A stretch of DNA of 5,805 nt from an uncultured Clostridia bacterium (GTDB lineage Bacteria > Bacillota > Clostridia > RUG12999): assembly GCA_938005345.1 (NCBI GenBank), contig CALLNG010000497.1, positions 1-5,805 of the forward strand, in the 5' to 3' direction. The position numbers were made by a program, and so were the translations under genes. The notes below the pieces were generated by a model. It was not told the DNA's origin. It was given only the letters and a program-made list of their open reading frames with translations, and did no database searches. This document shows positions 1 to 5,706 of the stretch, piece by piece; positions within the stretch are counted from its first letter, which is position 1, and each line of letters opens with the position of its first letter.

Positions 1-288
1 AAAAAGTTCACCGACTTGATAAAATAACATTACAGCTACGCCTTCTGCATATTCACCAAGAAAAAAGGCGCCAATAGTAGCAATGCCCATTAGAAAATTT
101 TCGTCAAATACTTGACCGTGCAAGATGTTCCGTAAAGCACGCCATACCACATCCCAGCCAATGATGACATAGGGAATAAGAAATAGTGCCAACCGCCACA
201 TACCTTGCGCTGGAATACAAGCAGCGGCCAATAAAAGGACAGCGCTTGCTACGATTCGTATTAGCACAAGTTTTTGTTTATGATTCAT
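1..288 (-). CDS. cadA: Cd/Zn/Pb-translocating P1B-type ATPase, N-terminal part (CadA/ZntA-like)
   Basis: This is the first 96 codons of a heavy-metal-exporting P-type ATPase; the rest lies beyond the left edge. The protein should sit in the cytoplasmic membrane and pump Zn2+, Cd2+ or Pb2+ out at the cost of ATP. Two hydrophobic segments (about residues 9-27 and 33-49) precede a stretch with the family hallmark, NFLMGIATIGAFF at 64-76 followed by GEYAEGVAVMLFYQVGELF at 78-96. This is the typical membrane entry region of CadA/ZntA proteins. The catalytic DKTGT and CPC motifs are not in the window. The ATG is preceded by GGTGG about 7 nt away. Only nine residues come before the first membrane helix, so there is no fused metal-binding domain. 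That domain is supplied as a separate gene 40 bp upstream. It is the last visible gene of the operon led by the CadC-like repressor. The family call is firm; the exact metal is inferred. Confidence 0.9.
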   Translation of the reverse strand, partial: MNHKQKLVLIRIVASAVLLLAAACIPAQGMWRLALFLIPYVIIGWDVVWRALRNILHGQVFDENFLMGIATIGAFFLGEYAEGVAVMLFYQVGELF

Positions 289-328
289 AGAAACACCACC
301 ATTTCTGCTTATATTATCCAAATAAGGA

Positions 329-547
329 TTATAAAACGATTGTACAATCTGGTTCTACTTTTCGGCAGATCTTAACAACTTTTTTTATGATTTCATCAAA
401 TTGTTCATCATCCGCATCCAATGTTAATTTTTGGGCCATAAAACTAACTGTTGCGTCATGGACTCCGTCAATCTTTTTAATGGCATCCTCCAGTTTAGCA
501 GCGCAGTTGGCACAGTCCAAATCCATTAATTGGTATCTCTTTTTCAT
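329..547 (-). CDS. Free-standing heavy-metal-associated (HMA) domain protein
   Basis: A 72-residue protein that is one HMA domain and nothing else. It starts MKKRYQLMDLDCANCA, so the metal-binding CxxC is Cys12-Ala-Asn-Cys15. The preceding acidic residue (Asp11) is usual in Zn/Cd/Pb-type domains such as that of ZntA, whereas copper chaperones normally have Thr there. The ferredoxin-like beta-alpha-beta pattern continues through residues 16-58, and extra cysteines occur at 61 and 68. The start is well fixed: AAAGGAGG lies 8 nt upstream. It sits 28 bp after the repressor gene and 40 bp before the ATPase gene, whose own N-terminus lacks this domain. It therefore probably delivers metal to, or senses metal for, that ATPase in the cytoplasm. 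A copper chaperone role is possible but less likely given the neighbours and Asp11. Confidence 0.88.
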   Translation of the reverse strand: MKKRYQLMDLDCANCAAKLEDAIKKIDGVHDATVSFMAQKLTLDADDEQFDEIIKKVVKICRKVEPDCTIVL

Positions 548-575
548 TATAATTTCCTCCTTTTATTAGTTTAAG

Positions 576-938
576 CTATTCCGCTAAATGTTCCATACCT
601 TGATTGATTATAGTATGGACATGATCATCTGCAAGAGAGTAGAAAACCGTTTTTCCTTCCCGGCGGTATTTGACCAACTTGCTTTGTTTAAGTGCACGAA
701 GTTGATGAGAAATGGCAGATTGTGTCATGTTTAACAACTGTGCAATATCGCAGACACACATTTCGGACTCAAACAAAACATAAAGAATTTTAATTCTAGT
801 AGAGTCACCGAAAATTTTAAATAATTCGGCAAGGTCGTATAAAATCTCATCGTCTGGCATATTTTGATTAACCTGTGAGATAATGTCGTCATGCGCATGT
901 ATATATTCACAGCGCGCAACATCATTTGTTTCTGACAT
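576..938 (-). CDS. cadC: ArsR/SmtB-family metal-sensing repressor, CadC-like
   Basis: A winged-helix repressor of the ArsR/SmtB family that should release its operator when it binds Cd, Pb or Zn. Numbered from the upstream ATG at 956, the recognition region is about residues 70-95 (DIAQLLNMTQSAISHQL). The metal sites can be read off: ECVCD-like Cys67 and Cys69 with N-terminal Cys16 and His20 match the alpha3N site of CadC (C7, C11, C58, C60) at a constant offset of nine, except that C11 is His. Asp110, His112, His123 and Glu126 match the alpha5 zinc site in spacing. I prefer the second ATG (938, 120 residues, MSETND...). The first ATG (956) lies inside the operator and only about 15 nt from the predicted transcription start, with no ribosome site; the second has a weak GAAAG 11 nt upstream. 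It is first in the operon with the HMA protein and ATPase and is likely autoregulated. Confidence 0.92.
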   Translation of the reverse strand: MSETNDVARCEYIHAHDDIISQVNQNMPDDEILYDLAELFKIFGDSTRIKILYVLFESEMCVCDIAQLLNMTQSAISHQLRALKQSKLVKYRREGKTVFYSLADDHVHTIINQGMEHLAE

Positions 939-954
939 AGTATCACGTTCTTTC

Positions 955-974
955 ATATGAATTATTGTTCATAT
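955..974 (-). promoter_or_regulatory. Operator for the CadC-like repressor
   Basis: A perfect inverted repeat, ATATGAA-N6-TTCATAT. Read on the minus strand it is ATATGAACAATAATTCATAT, which closely resembles the 12-2-12 operators of the ArsR/SmtB family (TGAACA...TTCA core). It lies just downstream of the -10 box and covers the predicted transcription start, as expected for repression of the operon by its first gene product. The site is seen; its use by this protein is inferred. Confidence 0.85.
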
Positions 975-977
975 ATT

Positions 978-1006
978 ATTATATAAAAAGTCTATCATTT
1001 TGTCAA
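978..1006 (-). promoter_or_regulatory. Sigma-A promoter of the cad operon
   Basis: On the minus strand, TTGACA (1006-1001) and TATAAT (983-978) are separated by exactly 17 bp, a perfect vegetative consensus. Transcription should start near 971, inside the palindromic operator. Such a strong promoter fits a tightly repressed, metal-induced operon. Confidence 0.9.
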
Positions 1007-1106
1007 GCCTTTTTCTATAAGAAATAAAAAAGTGGAAATAAATCTGTTGCATTATGACTTATCATTTGAACACTTAGTGAAATCTGTTGAAAAGCTAGGA
1101 AATTAG

Positions 1107-1135
1107 TTCCCATCCTGAGCAGCACAGAATAAAAT
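1107..1135 (+). promoter_or_regulatory. Possible promoter of the collagen-like gene
   Basis: TTCCCA (1107-1112, 4 of 6 matches to TTGACA) and TAAAAT (1130-1135, 5 of 6) are 17 bp apart and precede the collagen-like gene by about 45 bp. The overlapping GAATAAAATA also resembles a sporulation sigma-K -10 element with one mismatch, but I see no matching -35. The assignment is tentative. Confidence 0.35.
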
Positions 1136-1179
1136 ACAAAGAAGAGAGCTTTTGATGAAAATTAGAGGAGGAAAAAAAT

Positions 1180-2037
1180 ATGTCATATTTTTCTTATGTA
1201 ACGCCTAATGAGAACTATCACTATTGTAGATGCTGTTGTCCGGAAGTGGGGAAAACGGGTATAACTGGCCCGACAGGACCAATTGGCCCTCCCGGTTCAA
1301 CAGGAGCAACTGGGCCTACCGGGCCTACAGGCCCAACGGGATCAACCGGTGTAACAGGCCCGACAGGACCCGCAGGATCAACAGGTCCAATTGGCATAAC
1401 AGGTCCGACAGGTTCGACCGGCGCCACAGGAGTAACCGGATCAACCGGTTCATTAGGTCCAACAGGCCCTACCGGAGCAACAGGCCCCACTGGAGCGACA
1501 GGTCCCATTCCAACAGTTACAGTTGGAACAACAGAAACAGTAGAACCAGGCACACCAGCCAATGTAATTGCAATACCAACAGCAGAAGGCGTTCAACTCA
1601 ACTTTTCTATACCACGTGGAGAAACTGGTGGAATCACAGAAGATTCCTACGCATCGTTTGCAAATTATATGGCACGATTTGAAAATGCAGCATTGATGCC
1701 TATGGGAACTGTCGTTGCGGATACTACAGGGCAAATTACGTTGACAGATTCAACACGTATCAATTTACAGCCTGGTGCATATTTTGTATCGTGTAATGTA
1801 TCTGTGTTACTCAGTGACGCAGGATATATACAAGTTACACCGTCCTATGAAGGAAGCCCACATTTAGAACTAAGCATTTATTTTATGACAAGTTCCCGTA
1901 GCAGCGCCGCTGGATCGACTAGCATGATTATTAAGACTCAGACACCAACACAACTGACGTTCACTTACAATAGCAATGTAACAAACTCTGGGGGAGATAT
2001 GACGGTTGTTGTAATTAAATTGCAGCAACAACAATAG
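1180..2037 (+). CDS. Collagen-like surface protein with Gly-X-Thr repeats
   Basis: A 285-residue protein with a clear modular plan. Residues 1-23 are non-repetitive and contain a Cys cluster (Cys16, 18, 19, 20) without an obvious signal peptide. Residues 24-110 are 29 uninterrupted Gly-X-Y triplets, mostly GPT, GST, GAT and GVT, which should form a collagen-type triple helix; the many Thr are potential glycosylation points. Residues 111-150 form a linker (PTVTVGTTETVEPGTPANV...) of a type that recurs in clostridial and Bacillus collagen-like proteins. Residues 155-285 are rich in beta-strand-like segments and end in four Gln, suggesting a C1q/BclA-like trimerising jelly roll. AGAGGAGG lies 8 nt before the ATG. 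It stands alone, with the cad operon divergent upstream and a terminator about 100 bp downstream. An exosporium or spore-surface role, as for BclA proteins, is plausible but is inferred from the architecture only. Confidence 0.88.
   Translation: MSYFSYVTPNENYHYCRCCCPEVGKTGITGPTGPIGPPGSTGATGPTGPTGPTGSTGVTGPTGPAGSTGPIGITGPTGSTGATGVTGSTGSLGPTGPTGATGPTGATGPIPTVTVGTTETVEPGTPANVIAIPTAEGVQLNFSIPRGETGGITEDSYASFANYMARFENAALMPMGTVVADTTGQITLTDSTRINLQPGAYFVSCNVSVLLSDAGYIQVTPSYEGSPHLELSIYFMTSSRSSAAGSTSMIIKTQTPTQLTFTYNSNVTNSGGDMTVVVIKLQQQQ
1249..1509 (+). repeat. Coding tandem repeat, 9-bp (Gly-X-Y) units
   Basis: 29 consecutive 9-bp units of the GGN-NNN-ACN type, for example ACAGGCCCGACAGGACC. The units are imperfect because codon usage varies (GGC, GGA, GGT, GGG), so the array is old or codon-diversified rather than a recent expansion. 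Slippage or recombination here would change the triple-helix length without shifting the frame. Confidence 0.9.
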
Positions 2038-2137
2038 ATTGGCACTTTATATTTATGATGCTGCTTTCTTTGATATATTATTACGCGTAGTAGAATGATA
2101 CAGTAAAACTAATCGATATGCACATGAAAAAGATAAC

Positions 2138-2178
2138 AAACAAAGAGCGAAAGCACAAAGTGCTTTCGCTCTTTGTTT
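2138..2178. terminator. Bidirectional rho-independent terminator between converging genes
   Basis: A perfect 19-bp inverted repeat (2138-2156 and 2160-2178) with a 3-nt loop. The GC core GAGCGAAAGCAC is flanked by AAACAAA on one side and TTTGTTT on the other, so a hairpin with a U-rich tail forms in both directions. It lies 100 bp after the collagen-like gene and 77 bp beyond the stop of the kinase-like gene, and should end both transcripts. Confidence 0.85.
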
Positions 2179-2254
2179 AGGAAAAGACAGGCACAGAATT
2201 TGTTTTAAAATTCTATTTCAATCGCCTTGGATATATAAAATAATTCTTACATAG

Positions 2255-2869
2255 TTAACCGTTTGTTTCAAACCAGCGGCGGGTATATTCTGCAATAGAC
2301 GGAATCATTTTTTTGATTTCTAGACCCGTTGTATTAATACAGAGATGGTATTGTTCTTTAATTCCCCAACCCACATCTGAATGCATCCTATGATACTGGG
2401 AACGTTTGGAATCAATTTTTTTGATGGCTTTTTCCATTTCGCGAGAAGGCAAGTTTTCTTCCACCTCTGCATATCCTTGGCAGCGCTTAATTTTATAGGC
2501 CATATCTGCATACACAAAAATTTTGAAGGGACTGTATTCAGACAAAATTGCATCTGCTGCACGTCCTACTATGACGCAGTTAGAGGAAGAAGCAATTTCT
2601 TTGAGTAAGCGTTGTTTTTCGACGAGGAGATCCACCTGCTGTTTAATCATATAGGGACTTGCAAAAGTCTTTCCAAAGTGAAGCGGAAGATTGATAAACG
2701 CTCCATGGTTCAGTGCATGGGTGATATAATGTATATCCATATTCATCCGTGTTGCAATACCGATCTCAATTTCTCGGTCGAAATAGGTATAACCTAGCGT
2801 ATCAGCAAGCCGTTTGCCGACCTCCCGGCCTCCACTGCCAAATTCCCGGCTAATTGTAATGACATTCAT
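2255..2869 (-). CDS. Cytidylate kinase-like family protein
   Basis: A 204-residue protein of the cytidylate-kinase-like (Cytidylate_kin2) P-loop family. The N-terminus MNVITISREFGSGGREVGKR holds the nucleotide-binding loop (GSGG at 11-14). YFDRE at 29-33, CVIVGRAADAIL at 98-109, KIFVYAD at 116-122, the basic lid-like KKIDSKRSQYH at 150-160 and INTTGL at 178-183 follow in the order expected for the family. Members resemble CMP kinase, but their true substrate is mostly unknown, so phosphorylation of CMP should not be assumed; housekeeping Cmk is normally a different protein. AAAAGGAGGT lies 7 nt before the ATG. The gene starts 34 bp after the MATE transporter stop, which indicates cotranscription. 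The kinase might modify a small molecule linked to the transporter, but this is inference. Confidence 0.87.
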   Translation of the reverse strand: MNVITISREFGSGGREVGKRLADTLGYTYFDREIEIGIATRMNMDIHYITHALNHGAFINLPLHFGKTFASPYMIKQQVDLLVEKQRLLKEIASSSNCVIVGRAADAILSEYSPFKIFVYADMAYKIKRCQGYAEVEENLPSREMEKAIKKIDSKRSQYHRMHSDVGWGIKEQYHLCINTTGLEIKKMIPSIAEYTRRWFETNG

Positions 2870-2903
2870 ACCTTAGACCTCCTTTTACGTAACATTTTAT
2901 TTG

Positions 2904-4253
2904 TTATGATGTTGCAATGTCTGGTCTATGTAGTGCATGGCGCAGTTTTCGAAGAATGATGAACGACAGAATCGCGGCGAGCAGAGCGGTTCCAGCAAAA
3001 TTCAACCAAATACCCGTTAATCCCAATGGCCATAGCACCCCTACCAAAATGACAGGGAATAGCAACGTTGTTGATACCGATATAATAGAGGCTGGCAGGG
3101 GCTTTTCGATCGCCAACAGGTAACTTTGTGTCGCAAAAGAAAACCACCTTGTAATATAGGTCAGACTGAAAAGCTGTAATGCGCCAATAGACATGTTCAA
3201 AATATCATTTCCTGCATTTGCCATAAATAATTTTGTGATTTGTTCTGGCAGAAAGGCAATTACAAATACTGCTAGCAGGGAGATACACCCGCTAGCAATG
3301 AAACAGCATCGTTCTATCGCCCGCACTCTTGAGAATTTTTGGGCGCCCCAATTATAGCCAACCGCTGGCTGGAGAGAGTCACACATGCCATACAAAAGCG
3401 GTTGGATAAATCCTTCAGCAAACATTAAAATGCCATACACAGAAACAGCTGTTTCACCACCTATCCGTACGAGAATGGCATTCATTAAAATGGAAGTGAT
3501 TCTGCCAGCAATGTTATTCAAAAAGTTAGGGCTCCCACAAGTGACGATTTGCCTGACCATTTTACTTTTAAAATGAGGCTTGCAAAAGCAAAGCAACGCC
3601 TTTTTCCGAAAAAAGGGAATAAAAGCAATTATAGCACAAATGAGCATTCCGGAACACGTCGCCAACGCCGCTGCCCAGACACCCCACCGAAATACGCCAA
3701 GAAAGAGAAATTCTAAAATAGCACTTAAAACAGACATCAGGATATTTAAAAACATGCTGCCGCGTATATATCCACAAATTCGAAGATAATTGTCTGCAGC
3801 AAAAATAATTGTAGTAACAGGAGAACAAAGAGCATAGACTCTCAGATATTGTACCGCCAATTTGGCAAATTCTCCTTCAGCTCCCATAAATCGGATCAAT
3901 AGTGGAGCTGTTACAAATAATATACTGCCGATAAACACGCCTGCTAAAATAATCATTAAACACGCACATGTGAAAATGTTGTTCGCATCCTGCGCCTGTT
4001 TTTTGCCAAGACAGATGGAAATGGGGACAGCGGATCCAACACCAATTAAGTCTGCCAGTGAAAAGTTAATAATAACAAAAGGCATGGCAAGATTAATTGC
4101 TGCAAAAGCTGTCGCGCCTAAAAATTGGCCCACAAATATACCGTCCAGTGTTTGGTATAATGCTGAAGCCAGCATACTAATAGCTCCGGGAATAGAAGCC
4201 AGTAAAAATAGTTTAAGCGGTGGTGTTTTTGAAAATAATGCAGTTGAATTCAT
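2904..4253 (-). CDS. MATE-family multidrug/cation antiporter
   Basis: A 449-residue membrane protein, the usual length for MATE (NorM/DinF/MepA-type) efflux transporters, with about 12 hydrophobic segments. Family marks include the first-helix region ending in YQTLDGIFVGQFLG (33-46), GVGSAVPISICLGKK (71-85) after helix 2, and QPAVGYNWGAQ (295-305), the conserved loop at the start of the second half; the two halves are pseudo-repeats. It should export drugs or other cationic compounds across the cytoplasmic membrane in exchange for Na+ or H+. AAAGGA lies 13 nt before the ATG, a rather long spacing, and there is no better in-frame start. It lies between a marR-type gene (193 bp upstream) and a kinase-like gene (34 bp downstream). 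The MarR-MATE pairing matches mepR-mepA, so drug-induced derepression is likely. The substrate cannot be told from sequence. Confidence 0.93.
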   Translation of the reverse strand: MNSTALFSKTPPLKLFLLASIPGAISMLASALYQTLDGIFVGQFLGATAFAAINLAMPFVIINFSLADLIGVGSAVPISICLGKKQAQDANNIFTCACLMIILAGVFIGSILFVTAPLLIRFMGAEGEFAKLAVQYLRVYALCSPVTTIIFAADNYLRICGYIRGSMFLNILMSVLSAILEFLFLGVFRWGVWAAALATCSGMLICAIIAFIPFFRKKALLCFCKPHFKSKMVRQIVTCGSPNFLNNIAGRITSILMNAILVRIGGETAVSVYGILMFAEGFIQPLLYGMCDSLQPAVGYNWGAQKFSRVRAIERCCFIASGCISLLAVFVIAFLPEQITKLFMANAGNDILNMSIGALQLFSLTYITRWFSFATQSYLLAIEKPLPASIISVSTTLLFPVILVGVLWPLGLTGIWLNFAGTALLAAILSFIILRKLRHALHRPDIATS

Positions 4254-4303
4254 ATATGTAGTTTCGTCCTTTCTAATATGCTTTTCAATTTGTCTGTAAA
4301 ATA

Positions 4304-4332
4304 AATAGATATACTTTTGATTTAGAACTCAA
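4304..4332 (-). promoter_or_regulatory. Weak candidate promoter of the MATE gene
   Basis: On the minus strand, TTGAGT (4332-4327) and TCTATT (4309-4304) are 17 bp apart, downstream of the intergenic hairpin and about 50 bp before the MATE start. The -10 box matches only 4 of 6. If the hairpin terminates the marR transcript, the MATE operon needs a promoter here, but the evidence is thin. Confidence 0.3.
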
Positions 4333-4338
4333 TATGCT

Positions 4339-4373
4339 AAAAAGTACGCCCGATTAATATCATAACCGGACGT
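4339..4373 (-). terminator. Hairpin terminator or attenuator between marR and the MATE gene
   Basis: In the minus-strand RNA, ACGUCCGGUUA (4373-4363) pairs with UAAUCGGGCGU (4356-4346) over 11 bp around a 6-nt loop, and AC plus five U follow (4345-4339). Two of the pairs are G.U, which become A-C mismatches on the other strand, so the hairpin works only in the marR-to-MATE direction. It lies 73 bp past the marR stop and 85 bp before the MATE start, and may end marR transcription fully or partly. Confidence 0.7.
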
Positions 4374-4446
4374 TTCTGAGCGCCATTTCTGGCAGAAAAA
4401 CAGATTTTCGTACGTTTTTATACACATTTTTAACAGTTACCTCGAT

Positions 4447-4884
4447 TTAGTTAATTTCTTTTTGCAAAAGTTCTACATATTTATCTGTGAGAGACAATAA
4501 GGATTCTCTTTCTTTCTTTTCAAAGCCTTGAAACGTTCTTTGTTCAGCCGATATCAAAGGGAATATAATTCTTTGTGTCATTTGTTTTCCCTTCTCTGTT
4601 AAAACAACCAACTTGTTTTTGTGATTTCCTGGAATAGCATTTAGTACAATTAGTCCTTGTTTTTCAAGGTTTTTTAAAGAGGAATTGATTGTTTGAGGAG
4701 GATAATGCCAAGCAGAACAAAGTTCCTTCTGTGTATAAATCCCATCACTTTCATAAAGCGAGTACATCAGCCATAATGTCGTGTCTGAAATACCTTGCCG
4801 TTTGGCATATAAATGGTAAATTTCATCCATTGCTTTATACAGTTGATTGAATGCTGCAAGCGGATCGGTAGTATTTTTTTTCAT
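4447..4884 (-). CDS. MarR-family transcriptional regulator
   Basis: A dimeric winged-helix regulator of the MarR family, with 145 residues from the chosen start. Numbered from the upstream ATG at 4896, LWLMYSLYESDG (about 41-52) opens the DNA-binding domain, YTQKELCSAWHYPPQTINSS (54-73) is the helix-turn-helix, and the wing follows (LIVLNAIPGNHKNKLVVLTEKG). In most family members the wing carries a D-x-R motif; here it reads NHKNK. The long N- and C-terminal helices would form the dimer. I chose the ATG at 4884 because a GGAGG lies 5 nt before it; the ATG at 4896 overlaps that same GGAGG and has no site of its own. Its promoter holds two copies of a 14-bp operator-like sequence, implying autorepression. 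The next gene in the same direction is a MATE exporter, so the likely role is ligand-relieved repression of efflux, as with MepR. The ligand is unknown. Confidence 0.9.
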   Translation of the reverse strand: MKKNTTDPLAAFNQLYKAMDEIYHLYAKRQGISDTTLWLMYSLYESDGIYTQKELCSAWHYPPQTINSSLKNLEKQGLIVLNAIPGNHKNKLVVLTEKGKQMTQRIIFPLISAEQRTFQGFEKKERESLLSLTDKYVELLQKEIN

Positions 4885-4889
4885 AGGCG

Positions 4890-4894
4890 CCTCC
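4890..4894 (-). promoter_or_regulatory. Ribosome binding site that decides the marR start
   Basis: GGAGG on the minus strand lies 5 nt before the ATG at 4884. It forms part of the sequence ATGGAGG, so it overlaps the alternative ATG at 4896. This favours the shorter protein. Confidence 0.7.
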
Positions 4895-4899
4895 ATTTC

Positions 4900-4940
4900 A
4901 TCCGAAATCGGACTATTACTATTATAATCCGAAAACGGAC
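4900..4940 (-). promoter_or_regulatory. Paired operator sites of the MarR regulator
   Basis: Two direct copies of ATCCGAAAWCGGAC occur at 4900-4913 and 4927-4940, identical at 13 of 14 positions and 27 bp apart. Each copy has an internal dyad (TCCG...CGGA). One covers the predicted transcription start of marR and the other lies in the -35/-10 spacer, so binding would block the promoter. Their use by the adjacent MarR protein is inferred from position. Confidence 0.72.
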
Positions 4941-4949
4941 AAAAGTCAA
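4921..4949 (-). promoter_or_regulatory. Sigma-A promoter of marR
   Basis: On the minus strand, TTGACT (4949-4944) and TATAAT (4926-4921) are 17 bp apart, with 11 of 12 consensus matches. Transcription should start near 4914, giving a leader of about 30 nt with the GGAGG site. The -10 lies between the two operator copies. Confidence 0.82.
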
Positions 4950-4974
4950 CAATTTTTTAGTATCGAGATATAAT
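4946..4974 (+). promoter_or_regulatory. Divergent promoter toward the WYL-like remnant
   Basis: TCAACA (4946-4951, 4 of 6) and a perfect TATAAT (4969-4974) are 17 bp apart on the plus strand. The -35 overlaps the marR -35 on the other strand, so the two promoters are back to back. It would start transcription about 60 bp before the ATG of the broken gene. Confidence 0.45.
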
Positions 4975-5040
4975 AATTGTATTAGTGGTGATGGAAAATT
5001 AAAGAGAATGTATTACATAATTTAGTGAGGGTAACAAAAG

Positions 5041-5669
5041 ATGTCATCCTATAGGGAGAACTAGTTAAAAACTTTGAAAAAGTTTGTGCCTATATGCGAG
5101 AAATTATGTTTATGGGTTGAAAAGCCGTATTGAATTTCGCATGAAAAGTTTCCTTTCATATGATAATGAACGTCGGTGTATAAAAATTGGCTTGGAGATT
5201 ATATGACATTTTATAGAACAGATGAAGGCAAAAATAGGTTTATTTCAATTGATAATCGTATTTCTTCCCACAATCCTCTCTATATGGCTTGGAACGCAAC
5301 AGGTTTTAATGACCGGGACATCACCCTATATTTTATCTTACTTGATATTTTAGGTGTACCAGAGATTTCTCTTTCCTTACCAGACATTATGGAAAAATGG
5401 AGGAATATCTTTGTGATTTTGACAATCATTATCCTTCCAGGCGATATCCGCAATATTATGAATACAGTATTAATTGCGAAAAAGCGCGCACAGGCAAACG
5501 TTATTACCCGATGTGAAGAGGTGCGTCCACTAGGTCATTGCTGAATACGGCAAAGATGATTGGGAAAAATCCGATACTTTTTATACTTAAGGAATTGGAG
5601 TATATGGAACGTATCTGTGAAAATGTTGGAAATATTAACCTAAATGGCAACCAGGATGTATTAACGTAG
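5041..5669 (+). pseudogene. Degraded, truncated WYL-domain regulator-like gene
   Basis: A protein can be followed only by changing frame several times. It starts at ATG 5041 (MSSYREN, weak GAGGG 9 nt upstream), then VKNFEKVCAYMREIMFMG (from 5064), LKSRIEFRMKSFLSYDNERR (from 5117), NWLGDYMTFYRTDEGKNRF (from 5185) through HNPLYMAWNATGFNDRDITL and LPDIMEK (to about 5396), then MEEYLCDFDN, later RTGKRYY and RCEEV, and finally PLG joined to VIAEYGKDD. From memory of the family, the order YMR-(F/M)xxGxKSR, YDNERR, WLGDYM, GKNxFISID, HNPLYxA and PLGVI is that of clostridial WYL-domain transcription factors. Only the N-terminal DNA-binding half and the start of the middle remain; the C-terminal WYL domain is absent. 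The longest open piece (GTG 5176 to 5544) is an internal fragment, not a gene in its own right. The last piece, from 5586 to the TAG at 5667, has no clear match. The family call is from memory and moderately sure; brokenness is clear. Confidence 0.62.
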
Positions 5670-5706
5670 CTAACTTGTAACTTTAAGGGCGCAATAAGAT
5701 TACAAT

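Noticed and set aside
387..569. A 60-residue plus-strand open frame over the HMA gene
   Set aside because: It is antisense to an HMA protein with a clear CxxC motif and strong ribosome site.
1249..1509. Regular repeats that might suggest a CRISPR array
   Set aside because: The period is 9 bp, without spacers, and it codes for continuous Gly-X-Y triplets.
1221..1562. Minus-strand open frame rich in Pro, Val and Gly opposite the collagen-like gene
   Set aside because: It is the mirror of the Gly-X-Thr repeat codons; the plus strand has the ribosome site and a complete domain plan.
2195..2214. AGAATTT/AAATTCT inverted repeat beyond the kinase-like gene
   Set aside because: It is only 7 bp and almost all AT, with no T run; the strong hairpin at 2138-2178 already explains termination.
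3862..4299. A 145-residue plus-strand open frame within the MATE gene
   Set aside because: It lies antisense to a full-length, well-recognised transporter and shows no domain or ribosome site.
5176..5544. A 122-residue plus-strand open frame starting at GTG as an intact gene
   Set aside because: It has no ribosome site, its sequence continues logically into other frames on both sides, and its last part does not resemble a protein; it is a piece of the broken WYL-like gene.
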